Positions 7,709-16,388 of a DNA stretch of 64,000 nt are shown here, one piece after another. Under the pieces are notes generated by a model. It had not been told where the DNA came from. It did no database searches and saw nothing but the letters and a program-made list of their open reading frames with translations. The position numbers and the translations under genes are program-made. Source of the DNA: Pedobacter foliorum (GTDB lineage Bacteria; Bacteroidota; Bacteroidia; Sphingobacteriales; Sphingobacteriaceae); NCBI RefSeq assembly GCF_013266735.1, contig NZ_JABSNU010000014.1, positions 62,001 to 126,000 of the forward strand. Reading direction: 5' to 3'. Positions within the stretch are counted from its first letter, which is position 1; each line of letters opens with the position of its first letter.

Positions 7709-9718
7709 ATGCGTATCAATCATTTGTTTTCAACACTATGTATAAGCGGTATAACCTTGTTAACAGGGTTGGCGTTACATACAAATGCACAAGTAAATAC
7801 CAATCAAAATCCATATAAAGAATTGCCCTTAGGGGCAATTAAACCACAGGGGTGGTTAAGAGAGATGCTAGTCCGTCAGAAGAATGGCGCAACAGGCAAT
7901 CTGGATAAGCTTTATCCAATTGTAATGAACGAGAGAAACGGATGGCTTGGTGGTGATGGAGATCAGTGGGAGCGAGGCCCGTATTGGATTGATGGTCTTT
8001 TGCCTCTTGCTTATCTTTTGGATGATAAAGCGCTTATTGCTAAAACAAAGCCTTGGGTAGAGTGGGCAATTAAAAGTCAGCAGCCTGATGGATATTTTGG
8101 CCCTACCAAGGACTATAGTTATGAGCGTGGTATGCAGCGCGACAATAGTCGTGATTGGTGGCCAAAAATGGTAATGCTAAAAGTGCTTAAACAATATTAC
8201 TCTGCCACTGGCGATAAAAGAGTGATCACAATGATGACTAATTATTTTAAGTATCAATTAAAGGAATTGCCATCAAAGCCATTAGATCATTGGTCGTTTT
8301 GGGCCCGTTACCGTGGAGGTGACAACCTTCAGGTAGTATATTGGCTGTATGATATTACCGGTGATAAGTTTCTGCTTGACCTTGGAGAGTTAATTCATAA
8401 ACAGACTTTCGATTATACCAATGCCTTTTTAAATACAGATATGTTATCCACATTAGGGAGTATCCATTGTGTTAATCTGGCTCAGGGGATGAAAGCGCCA
8501 ATTATCTATTATCAGCATCATCGCGAGAATAAGTATCTGGAAGCTACTGATAAAGGTTTTAGTGATTTACGTAAGCAAAATGGGGTTGCCCATGGTTTGT
8601 ATGGTGGCGACGAGGCTTTGCATGGAAACAATCCGACACAAGGATCGGAACTTTGCAGTGCGGTAGAAATGATGTTTTCTCTGGAAAGTATGTTAGAAAT
8701 TACCGGTAAGCTTAATTATGCTGATCAACTTGAAAAGATCGCGTTTAATGCTTTGCCGGCACAGGTTTCGGATGACTTTATGGATCGTCAGTACTATCAA
8801 CAGGCAAATCAGGTAATGGCAACCAGACATACACGTAATTTTGATCAGGAGCATTCTGGTACAGATGTGTGCTATGGTTTATTGTCCGGTTATCCATGCT
8901 GTACTTCAAATATGCATCAGGGATGGCCTAAGTTTGCTCAAAACCTTTGGTATCAGACAGCAGATAAAGGTGTTGCTGCTTTAGTATATTCTCCAAGTGA
9001 GGTGAAAACTACGGTTGCAAACGGAGTTGAAGTTAACTTTAAAGAGGAAACAAACTATCCTTTCGAAGAAAGTATCAAGTTTACTCTTAGCACCTCTAAA
9101 AAAGTAAAAACGGTTTCTTTTCCTTTTCACCTTCGTATACCTGAATGGTGTAAGAAAGGGTCTGTAAAAGTTAACGGACAGATTTTTAAAGAAGCAAACG
9201 GTAACCAGATCGTTAAAATAGAACGTGAATGGAAGTCGGGTGATGTAGTTGAACTGGAATTACCAATGCACATCTTTAAAAACAGATGGTACGAAAATTC
9301 GGTATCTGTAGAGCGTGGCCCAATTACCTATGCTTTAAAAATGAAGGAAGAGGTAACCAGGGTTAAGAATGAGAAAGATCCAATAGAGTATGGGAATTAT
9401 TATGATGAAATCAGATCATCTTCTCCATGGAATTACGGATTAATTGAAACTCCTGATAACAAGCTTGAAGAGCAATATAAAGTGGAGAAAACAGGAGCTG
9501 TTTCTAACTATCCATGGAACCTTCAAAATTCGCCAATTTCTATTAAAACAAAGGGCAGAAGAATTCCTTCATGGCAGTTGTATAATGAAATGACGGGGCC
9601 ACTTCCTTTCAGTTTTGTTTATGGCTTGGAAACATCGGCAGAAGAAGAAATTACGCTGGTTCCTTATGGTTGTACTAGTTTGCGTATTTCTCAGTTTCCA
9701 TTACTTCAGAGAAAGTAA
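7709..9718 (+). CDS. Secreted GH127/DUF1680 beta-L-arabinofuranosidase-like glycosidase
   Basis: This 669-residue protein carries a signal peptide (cleavage near residues 27-28, LHTNAQ). It has the DUF1680 fold signature, with GWLGGDGDQWERGPYWIDGL at residues 78-97. Family GH127 uses a zinc-bound cysteine nucleophile. The paired cysteines at residues 397-398 (SGYPCCTSNMHQGWPKF) and the E-L-C motif at 314-316 match the Glu/Cys/Cys/Cys zinc set known from HypBA1, and E302 (GGDEALHG) is a candidate acid/base. The enzyme would remove L-arabinofuranose or a related sugar outside the cytoplasm. GH146 or another DUF1680 clan member is possible. It follows the DUF4965 gene at 6 bp. Confidence 0.82.
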   Translation: MRINHLFSTLCISGITLLTGLALHTNAQVNTNQNPYKELPLGAIKPQGWLREMLVRQKNGATGNLDKLYPIVMNERNGWLGGDGDQWERGPYWIDGLLPLAYLLDDKALIAKTKPWVEWAIKSQQPDGYFGPTKDYSYERGMQRDNSRDWWPKMVMLKVLKQYYSATGDKRVITMMTNYFKYQLKELPSKPLDHWSFWARYRGGDNLQVVYWLYDITGDKFLLDLGELIHKQTFDYTNAFLNTDMLSTLGSIHCVNLAQGMKAPIIYYQHHRENKYLEATDKGFSDLRKQNGVAHGLYGGDEALHGNNPTQGSELCSAVEMMFSLESMLEITGKLNYADQLEKIAFNALPAQVSDDFMDRQYYQQANQVMATRHTRNFDQEHSGTDVCYGLLSGYPCCTSNMHQGWPKFAQNLWYQTADKGVAALVYSPSEVKTTVANGVEVNFKEETNYPFEESIKFTLSTSKKVKTVSFPFHLRIPEWCKKGSVKVNGQIFKEANGNQIVKIEREWKSGDVVELELPMHIFKNRWYENSVSVERGPITYALKMKEEVTRVKNEKDPIEYGNYYDEIRSSSPWNYGLIETPDNKLEEQYKVEKTGAVSNYPWNLQNSPISIKTKGRRIPSWQLYNEMTGPLPFSFVYGLETSAEEEITLVPYGCTSLRISQFPLLQRK

Positions 9719-9842
9719 CGTGACATTCAATACATTGTTAAACTGTGTTAAAGTCACCGTTAAACAATGTTAAAAAGCATTTTCTGGTTGTTCAATAATT
9801 TATCTTCGGCAGTATAACGATCTTAAATCAATATCTGCTCTT

Positions 9843-12062
9843 ATGAAAGGAACAATTAGAAAATGTTTTTTTTTAATCATTTCAGCCCTGTTGTTTATCT
9901 CTGATGTCTATTCTCAAAATGAAGAGAAAACTGCAGTAGATACTATTAGTAACCTTGTAGAACAACAGTTAAATACAGTTAGTATCACCGCGAAAAAGCC
10001 ACTTATCCAAAGAAAAGGGAATAAAGTGATCTTAAATGTTGCCAATAGCATATTGGCCGCCGGAAATTCTGCCTTCGATATACTATCAAAAGCTCCTGGA
10101 GTAACTGTAGATAATGAAGGGAATATTAGTTTGAAAGGTAGAAGAGGGGTAAGTATTTTGCTAAATGGTAAACTCACTTACTTATCAACTGAACAGTTAA
10201 CCGCACTATTACGTTCTACCCCTGGTAACTCAATTGAAAGTATTGAAATGATGAGTAATCCTTCGGCTAAATACGATGCATCCGGAAGTGCCGGTGTTAT
10301 TAACATCAAGCTAAAAAAGAATCAAAGCGATGGCACTAATGGCACCATCACTGCGGGTAGTGGCTACGGTAAATATTATAAGTACAATGGCGGCTTAATG
10401 CTTAATCATAGCGTAAACAAAGTAAAACTTTTTGGAGATTATAATTATTCAGAAAATAAAGACTTTCAGGATCTCAATGTAAATCGAAGTAATACCTCGG
10501 GAGGGGAGCAAACCTACTTTAATCAAAAGGGTCGGGAAGTTTATCTTCATAAAGATAATAGCTATAGAGTGGGAATCGACTATTATTTAGATGATAAAAG
10601 TGTATTGGGTTTCTCAATGAATGGATCGTTTAAAAACGTTAATGTAAACAGTGAAAATAGAACGTTGATGGGTAATAAGCCTTTAGCTTACGATTCATCG
10701 GTGGTGGCTATTAATCCTGGTTCTAGTAAATACACTGATCAAACATATAATCTTAATTATAAGATCACAATAGATACTTTAGGACAGGAATTTAATGCAG
10801 ATGTTGACTACGCACATTTTTATAGTAACAATAAAACAGTCTATAATAATTATTTCTACAATGCATTTGAAAATCCACTTAGAGCACCGTTAATTTATAG
10901 AAATGCTACACCCTCAAATGTTAATATTCTTGTAGGAAAAGTAGACTATACGCTTCCTTTGGCCTCTAAAATGAAATTGGAAGCAGGTGCTAAAAATAGC
11001 TATGTACGAACGGATAATGATTTTAAATTTGAAAATCTACAGAATAATACCTGGAATAATGACACCTTAAGGAGTAACAGATTCATCTATAAAGAGAAGG
11101 TTAGTGCTGCTTATGTCAATTTGCATAAGGAATATAAATCGACTACAATTCAGGTTGGGTTAAGAGCAGAGTTCACACACTCGGAGGGTAACTCTTTAAC
11201 GGAAAAGTTGATGGTGAAGAGGAACTATCTGGACTTATTTTCTAGCGTTTTTATTAACCACACAATCACGCCAAATCATGAAATAGGTGTTTCGTACAGT
11301 AGGAGGATAGATAGGCCAGACTACCAATCGTTAAATCCATTCCTGTTCTTTTCTGATCTGTATACTTATAATCAGGGGAATCCATTCTTAAATCCACAGT
11401 ATACTAATGCATTTGAGTTTTCTTATGGTTATAAAAAGATCTTAAATGCAACACTTGGTTACAGTAGAACGCGTGATGTGATTACCACAACATTACTTAC
11501 CGATAGTGTAAAGAAAACGCTGCTTATAAAAGATCAAAATATGGCCAATGAAGAAACTGTAAATCTAAATGTTAGTGTGCCATTAGCGATCAGCAAATGG
11601 TGGAGTACAAATAATGAGATTACTTTGTATCATACCAATTATACTACGCCCGAATTAATGGGGGCACCTTTTAAAAGTAATAAGCTTACGTGGTTGGTAA
11701 ACACTACACAAACTTTTCAATTGAACCAAACGCTTAGTGCTGAGCTTACTGCAAGCTATCAATCGGCTCAGATTTATGGAACCTATAAAGTGAAGCCAAT
11801 ATATGGTATTGATATGGGGTTAAGCAAATCCTTTTTCGATAATAAAATGAACCTTAAACTTGCTGCTACAGACGTTTTTAATCAGCGTAAGGCTAATATT
11901 AGCAGTGCAATTAAGCAACAAGATTATAAGCTCTATCAAAAGCCTGAAACAAGGGTGTTCAGATTAACTTTTACCTATAGTTTTGGAAGTAAACTGATTA
12001 AGGCTGTAAGAGAGCGAGCTAATGGTTCATCTGTTGAACAAAATAGAGTGAAGTCAAATTAA
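9843..12062 (+). CDS. Outer-membrane plug and beta-barrel protein (TonB-dependent receptor-like)
   Basis: The protein has 739 residues with a signal peptide (ISDVYSQ). A plug domain spans residues about 45-160, including LSKAPGVTVDNEGNISLKGR and SNPSAKYDASGSAGVINIKL. The rest is a long beta-barrel ending in a final strand (FRLTFTYSFGSKLI). It matches the outer-membrane beta-barrel family often found in Bacteroidota and lacks the carboxypeptidase-like N-terminal repeat of SusC-type receptors. No SusD partner is next to it. It lies 124 bp after the GH127 gene and could belong to the same locus, but its ligand is unknown. The next gene is on the other strand and ends directly at its stop. Confidence 0.85.
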   Translation: MKGTIRKCFFLIISALLFISDVYSQNEEKTAVDTISNLVEQQLNTVSITAKKPLIQRKGNKVILNVANSILAAGNSAFDILSKAPGVTVDNEGNISLKGRRGVSILLNGKLTYLSTEQLTALLRSTPGNSIESIEMMSNPSAKYDASGSAGVINIKLKKNQSDGTNGTITAGSGYGKYYKYNGGLMLNHSVNKVKLFGDYNYSENKDFQDLNVNRSNTSGGEQTYFNQKGREVYLHKDNSYRVGIDYYLDDKSVLGFSMNGSFKNVNVNSENRTLMGNKPLAYDSSVVAINPGSSKYTDQTYNLNYKITIDTLGQEFNADVDYAHFYSNNKTVYNNYFYNAFENPLRAPLIYRNATPSNVNILVGKVDYTLPLASKMKLEAGAKNSYVRTDNDFKFENLQNNTWNNDTLRSNRFIYKEKVSAAYVNLHKEYKSTTIQVGLRAEFTHSEGNSLTEKLMVKRNYLDLFSSVFINHTITPNHEIGVSYSRRIDRPDYQSLNPFLFFSDLYTYNQGNPFLNPQYTNAFEFSYGYKKILNATLGYSRTRDVITTTLLTDSVKKTLLIKDQNMANEETVNLNVSVPLAISKWWSTNNEITLYHTNYTTPELMGAPFKSNKLTWLVNTTQTFQLNQTLSAELTASYQSAQIYGTYKVKPIYGIDMGLSKSFFDNKMNLKLAATDVFNQRKANISSAIKQQDYKLYQKPETRVFRLTFTYSFGSKLIKAVRERANGSSVEQNRVKSN

Positions 12063-12470
12063 TTAAGCGAAATATTTGTGAAGCAATTTCTCTAATTCCT
12101 GAGGGAAAAGAGGTTTCTTTAAAAGCTTAATTACATGTGGATTGGCCTCCGCCTTTTTTATATCCCCAAAATCTAAGGTTGATGACAGTATTGCTATCAA
12201 GCATTTATCGGTTACTGAAGCAGGGAATTTCTTGTAAATCTCCAAAAACTCAAATCCGTCCATTTCGGGCATTTGTATATCTAACAGGATGAAGTCGGGT
12301 AGGTTTGCCACATCATCAACATGTTTGCTTAGATAGGATAAGGCCTCTTCACCTGATTGACATAAAATAGTTTCATCAAATAGTTTAGAGATCGAAATGA
12401 TTTTTGAGTTTATTTTTAGATCCACCTCATTGTCATCCACCAGCATTACTTTTTTGTACTTACTTAACAT
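12063..12470 (-). CDS. Single-domain response regulator (CheY-like receiver)
   Basis: This is a receiver domain only: acidic pair in VMLVDDNEVD, phosphoacceptor Asp in FILLDIQMPEMDG, conserved Thr/Ser position in IAILSST, and Lys in LLKKPLFP. The frame extends to an ATG at 12500, but the ATG at 12470 (MLSKYKKVMLVDD) puts the start just before the domain and overlaps the kinase stop by 11 bp, so I prefer it (135 residues). There is no DNA-binding or enzymatic output domain, so it probably acts in a phosphorelay or by protein contact. It is the last gene of the five-gene minus-strand operon. Confidence 0.85.
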   Translation of the reverse strand: MLSKYKKVMLVDDNEVDLKINSKIISISKLFDETILCQSGEEALSYLSKHVDDVANLPDFILLDIQMPEMDGFEFLEIYKKFPASVTDKCLIAILSSTLDFGDIKKAEANPHVIKLLKKPLFPQELEKLLHKYFA

Positions 12471-13539
12471 TAGGGATTGTAATTTTAAAAGTTGTTCCAT
12501 CCGTAGTATTTGAACTTACAGATATCTTTCCATTGATCTTATTTAGTGCTTCTTTAACAATAAATAAGCCTAGGCCACTACCATGATTAATTTTGCTTTT
12601 AAAGAACTGTGTGAAAATCTTTTCAAGGTGCTCATTTAAAATACCCATTCCATTATCGGCAATAGTGATTTCTACAACGGTAGGGGTTACATTAACATTG
12701 ATGTCAACCTTTTTATTCTTTTCGTCTTCTTTTTGATATTTGATGGCATTGGATATCAAATTGCCCAATATCACTTCTATTCTGAAAACATCACCATAAA
12801 AAGGAACCTCCTGTTTAATCTCAACATGAAAGTGAGTGTCTCTATCGCTATAAGAATAAAGTTCAATCAGTTCATTTATTAGTTTTGAAAAATCTACTGA
12901 GGTATGCTTGGCAACCGTTTTATTATTTTTATAATATTGTAGTGTCTTTTGGATGTAGTAATCCAGCTTATTTGAGCAGGTTTCAATTAAACCCCAGTAT
13001 TCGCCACTAGAATTAAAAAGTCCTTCCATTTTTACCAAATTTACAATACCCATAGCCGAAACAAGGGGAGCCCTTAATTCATGAGAAATACTGTAAATGA
13101 ATCTATTTAACTCATCATTGGTTTTTTCCAGCTCAACTATTTTATTCCTTAAGTCTATCTTAGTTTTGTAGGCATCGTATGCATTCTTTATAGAGTTATG
13201 TAACTCTAAATCATTCCACGGCTTAGTAATATATCTATAAATATCACCATGATTAATTGCGTCAGCCAATGCTTCTATGTCAGTATATCCAGTAAGTAAT
13301 ATCCTTATTGGGTCTGGATAGGTGTTGATAATACTCTTAAAAAATTCCACACCTGTGGTCTGCGGCATTTTTTGATCCGCAATAATCACATGAACAGGAA
13401 TATTTTCCAATATCTTTAAACCCTCTGCGGCCGAGATAGCAGTATAGATCTCATATTGTCTTCTAAAGCCTGCTTTAAAAGCATGTAAATTGTTCTCTTC
13501 ATCATCAATATAAAGAACCCGAACTGTTGGCGCATTCAT
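12460..13539 (-). CDS. Receiver-histidine kinase hybrid (REC-HisKA-HATPase)
   Basis: The protein has 359 residues and no membrane segment. The N-terminal receiver (residues 1-125; VLYIDDEENN, phosphoacceptor in VIIADQKMPQTTG, ITKPWND) is of the kind usually linked to HD-GYP or kinase outputs. A coiled linker leads to the HisKA box (SISHELRAPLVSAMGIVNLV) and a HATPase domain with N box (LGNLISNAIKYQ) and G boxes (IADNGMG, GSGLGLFIVKEAL). It is cytoplasmic and probably takes phosphate from the upstream membrane kinase and/or passes it on. The receiver is closely similar to the stand-alone receiver at 18910-19377. It starts 16 bp after the kinase at 13556-15670. Confidence 0.9.
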   Translation of the reverse strand: MNAPTVRVLYIDDEENNLHAFKAGFRRQYEIYTAISAAEGLKILENIPVHVIIADQKMPQTTGVEFFKSIINTYPDPIRILLTGYTDIEALADAINHGDIYRYITKPWNDLELHNSIKNAYDAYKTKIDLRNKIVELEKTNDELNRFIYSISHELRAPLVSAMGIVNLVKMEGLFNSSGEYWGLIETCSNKLDYYIQKTLQYYKNNKTVAKHTSVDFSKLINELIELYSYSDRDTHFHVEIKQEVPFYGDVFRIEVILGNLISNAIKYQKEDEKNKKVDINVNVTPTVVEITIADNGMGILNEHLEKIFTQFFKSKINHGSGLGLFIVKEALNKINGKISVSSNTTDGTTFKITIPNVK

Positions 13540-13555
13540 AAATAAAGTGTTAATT

Positions 13556-15670
13556 TCAGTTTACAGGCAAGGTAATAATAAATTCGGTACCTTGATTCAA
13601 TTTTGTTACGACATCAATATTTCCATGATGATTTTCTATAATTCTAAAAACTATAGATAAACCAAGTCCTGTTCCCTCTCCAACGTCTTTTGTAGTAAAA
13701 AAAGGCTCAAATATTTTTTGTCTTACATCCTCAGGCATACCTGTTCCACTGTCTTTTATGCTGATCTTGACGTGGTTACCCTCTTGCCAGGTTTTAATAG
13801 TAACAAACTCTTCTTCGTTTTGTTCTGGTTTAGACTTAATTGCGTAGATGGCATTGGTAATTAAGTTCATAAATACCTGATTCATCTTACCTGGCATACA
13901 CTCAACAAGAGGAAGAACCTCGTAATCTTTTATGATTTTCAAGTTAGAAGGGAAGGTACTCCTGATCAAAATAAGTGTTGAATCAAGTCCTTCATTTAAA
14001 TCGACAGGTTTTGTATCGTTCTCATCCAAACGGCTGAAGTTCTTTAAACTCCTGATAATTTCAGCTGTTCTTCTGGCTCCATCACCGATTCCGGATAGTA
14101 GTGACTTTATTTCACTTCTAACAAAATTAATATCGATACGTTTTTTGAAATTTTCAATTGCACCAAGCTGTTCTTCAATATTGCCATTTAGATCAAGCTT
14201 CTCGTACATGTGAATTACATCGTCTAATTCATTAATGTCGAGCTCAAGAGGTTTAATGTTTGAAGTAACAAAGTTAATTGGATTGTTTATTTCATGAGCG
14301 ATACCGGCAGTAAGCTGACCAAGACCGGCCATCTTTTCTGCATCCACCAGTTGCGATTGAGCTTCTTTTAAATTTACAAGAACATCGTTTAGGTTTTGAT
14401 TGGTGTTCTCTAAAGCTTCAGTACGTTCTTTTACCTTTATTTCTAATAGGACATTTTGTTCCCGTACTAATTTTTCATTCTCGATAAGGATTCTTAAAGC
14501 ATCAGCCTGAGACTGTTCTTTTTCTTTTTTGAAAATGTTGATCTTATCTGCCAAAGCAAAAGATAGAAGCGTTACTTCGATAACTGAAGCGATTTGAAGA
14601 ATGTAGATTGTAAAAATATTATAAGGAATAATTCTATAGTCCTTAGCAATAAACATACATATGCCTATAGTTAAAACCGTCCATGCAAGTAGATAATAAC
14701 CGGCAGGCTTTATGTTTTGCTTAAAATAAACATAACCAGCAATAATAAGTGCAGTAATACAACTAAGCGCAGTAAGCAGCTGCATCAGTGCAAAAGCAAT
14801 GTGAGCATAGCTAGTTAGAGATAAAAACAGACTTAGGATTGAGAATCCAAGTAGCGCCTGCAATAATTTATGACATCTTGGTACTAACTGTTGTGTATTT
14901 AAAAATGAGATAGAAAAACTTAGTCCGGAGATTAGCGCTATCAAAGAGAATAAGGTTACGGAATGTTGATGTAGCCATAGGCTATCAGGCCAAAAGTACT
15001 TGGAAGCGAAGCCTTGAACAGATATTTGAGACAGCCAAGTAAATAGAATGTAGAAAACGTAAAATACATAACTCTTATCCCTAACACTAAAAAATAGGAA
15101 GAGATTATATAAAAACATGATCAGTAAAGCTCCAGTATATAGTCCAAATATTAAGTCTCTTCTAATTAACTGGTCACTCATTTTTTGTTGAGTTTGGATT
15201 ATTACCGGAGCAACAAATAACTCATTAGAAACTATGTTTATGTAAATTTCAGGATCAGCGTTGATTAATGCTTTAGGAATATGATAATAACCTACATTTC
15301 CTATTGTATTTATTGGGGCAATCAGATTGTAGTTTTTTAAGTGCTGGGTAAGTAATACTTTGTTATCCTTAACATAGTAAACCTCAACAAAGGAAAGTCT
15401 CGATTGATCAATAAATAAAATCAAGTTAGTCGCTTTTGTGAGGGTTGGAGGAATTGAAGTTTTTACCCAATAGTTTTTATTTCCAAATCCTAGGTTTAGA
15501 ATGTTAGATCCATTTTGTTGGAAATCCTTATTACCAATAACCTCCTTTATACTGCGTTTAACATTATTGTTATCAAGCGTATAAAGAGTTGGTAAAGTTG
15601 AAATTTGGGATGCCTTGACACTAAAAAATGCTGTTATAAGCAGTGCCAGTACTATTAAGTTTTTAAACAA
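13556..15670 (-). CDS. 7TMR-DISM sensor histidine kinase
   Basis: The protein has 704 residues. A signal peptide (MFKNLIVLALLITAFFSVKA) is followed by a periplasmic 7TMR-DISMED2-like beta-sandwich (about residues 25-165) that in this family binds small ligands, often carbohydrates. Seven membrane helices follow (about 175-380), then a coiled coil (about 380-450). The HisKA box is of the HEINNP type (GIAHEINNPINFVTSNI) and the HATPase has N box LITNAIYAI and G box GTGLGLSIVFRI. It is an inner-membrane receptor kinase. It sits 4 bp after the acyltransferase-like gene in the same operon, which suggests that it senses something related to the product of the two enzymes upstream. Confidence 0.92.
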   Translation of the reverse strand: MFKNLIVLALLITAFFSVKASQISTLPTLYTLDNNNVKRSIKEVIGNKDFQQNGSNILNLGFGNKNYWVKTSIPPTLTKATNLILFIDQSRLSFVEVYYVKDNKVLLTQHLKNYNLIAPINTIGNVGYYHIPKALINADPEIYINIVSNELFVAPVIIQTQQKMSDQLIRRDLIFGLYTGALLIMFLYNLFLFFSVRDKSYVFYVFYILFTWLSQISVQGFASKYFWPDSLWLHQHSVTLFSLIALISGLSFSISFLNTQQLVPRCHKLLQALLGFSILSLFLSLTSYAHIAFALMQLLTALSCITALIIAGYVYFKQNIKPAGYYLLAWTVLTIGICMFIAKDYRIIPYNIFTIYILQIASVIEVTLLSFALADKINIFKKEKEQSQADALRILIENEKLVREQNVLLEIKVKERTEALENTNQNLNDVLVNLKEAQSQLVDAEKMAGLGQLTAGIAHEINNPINFVTSNIKPLELDINELDDVIHMYEKLDLNGNIEEQLGAIENFKKRIDINFVRSEIKSLLSGIGDGARRTAEIIRSLKNFSRLDENDTKPVDLNEGLDSTLILIRSTFPSNLKIIKDYEVLPLVECMPGKMNQVFMNLITNAIYAIKSKPEQNEEEFVTIKTWQEGNHVKISIKDSGTGMPEDVRQKIFEPFFTTKDVGEGTGLGLSIVFRIIENHHGNIDVVTKLNQGTEFIITLPVN

Positions 15671-15674
15671 GGTC

Positions 15675-16388
15675 TTAAATATAAAAATCTGTTGTCAATT
15701 CAATCTTTGTACCCTTACTGGTTACAATATCAGTTTTAGTTACCCTTTCACTCCTTAAACGGAAAATCTCATTTCGTTCATCCTCAGGAGCAAGAGGTAA
15801 ACCATCAATATCTTCAACCAATAAAGATGTAGCAGTAAGTTGTTCTTTAGGGTAATAAAATTTGCCATCAATACCAATCTCACGTAATATTCTAAAACCT
15901 ATTTTAATAGAGTTTCTGTAAGTTGCCGGTGCGCATAAACCAAAAAGGGTTTTTAATTTTAATCTGTGAGCTAGGGCAATAAATGTACGTCCAAGATATA
16001 TACTTCCGATACCAAGACCGGCAATTTCCCAAGAGTTCCATAAAGCGCAGAATTCTCCGGTACCCGCTTCAGTTCTTTCTTCTACCATTTTATAGATTCT
16101 TTCGTCCATATGACCTACTGCATCCTCTATGGGTAAAGGATTTTTGCCATTTGCAATATGAATTCTACCACCTCCCAATGCCGGCCCATCGGCAGTTTCA
16201 CTCACTAATACAACATAAACATCCGGATTAAGTACCCAATCTATTTTTGCAGAAGTAATTTGAGTAATACCAAATACTTCAAGGACATGAGTATGCCCCT
16301 CAATAAATTTCATGCAGTCGGCTCTGTTATCAATTGCTCTGAAAGCTTTGAAGTATAATTTATCTATTTGTGGTTTATTCGTTTCCAA
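15675..16388 (-). CDS. GNAT/autoinducer-synthase-like N-acyltransferase (putative)
   Basis: The protein has 237 residues, is soluble and has no signal peptide. It has GNAT-like features: a strand pair DVYVVLVSETADGPALGGGR, a pyrophosphate-loop-like E121-x-x-G124-x-G126 (WEIAGLGIGSIYL) followed by a long helix, and a late GF motif (YRNSIKIGFRILREIG). The extended C-terminal part (FYYPKEQLTATSLLVEDIDG) is longer than in small acetyltransferases. It recalls FeeM-type N-acyl amino acid synthases and acyl-homoserine-lactone synthases. That closer relation is inference. Its start overlaps the ThiF-nitroreductase stop by 14 bp, so the two are translated together. Confidence 0.55.
   Translation of the reverse strand: METNKPQIDKLYFKAFRAIDNRADCMKFIEGHTHVLEVFGITQITSAKIDWVLNPDVYVVLVSETADGPALGGGRIHIANGKNPLPIEDAVGHMDERIYKMVEERTEAGTGEFCALWNSWEIAGLGIGSIYLGRTFIALAHRLKLKTLFGLCAPATYRNSIKIGFRILREIGIDGKFYYPKEQLTATSLLVEDIDGLPLAPEDERNEIFRLRSERVTKTDIVTSKGTKIELTTDFYI

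Noticed and set aside
9914..10177. Minus-strand frame of 87 residues inside the barrel gene
   Set aside because: Antisense shadow of a confident coding region with no family resemblance.
12471..12500. Longer start of the CheY-like receiver
   Set aside because: It adds ten residues before the receiver fold and enlarges the overlap with the kinase gene; possible but less likely.
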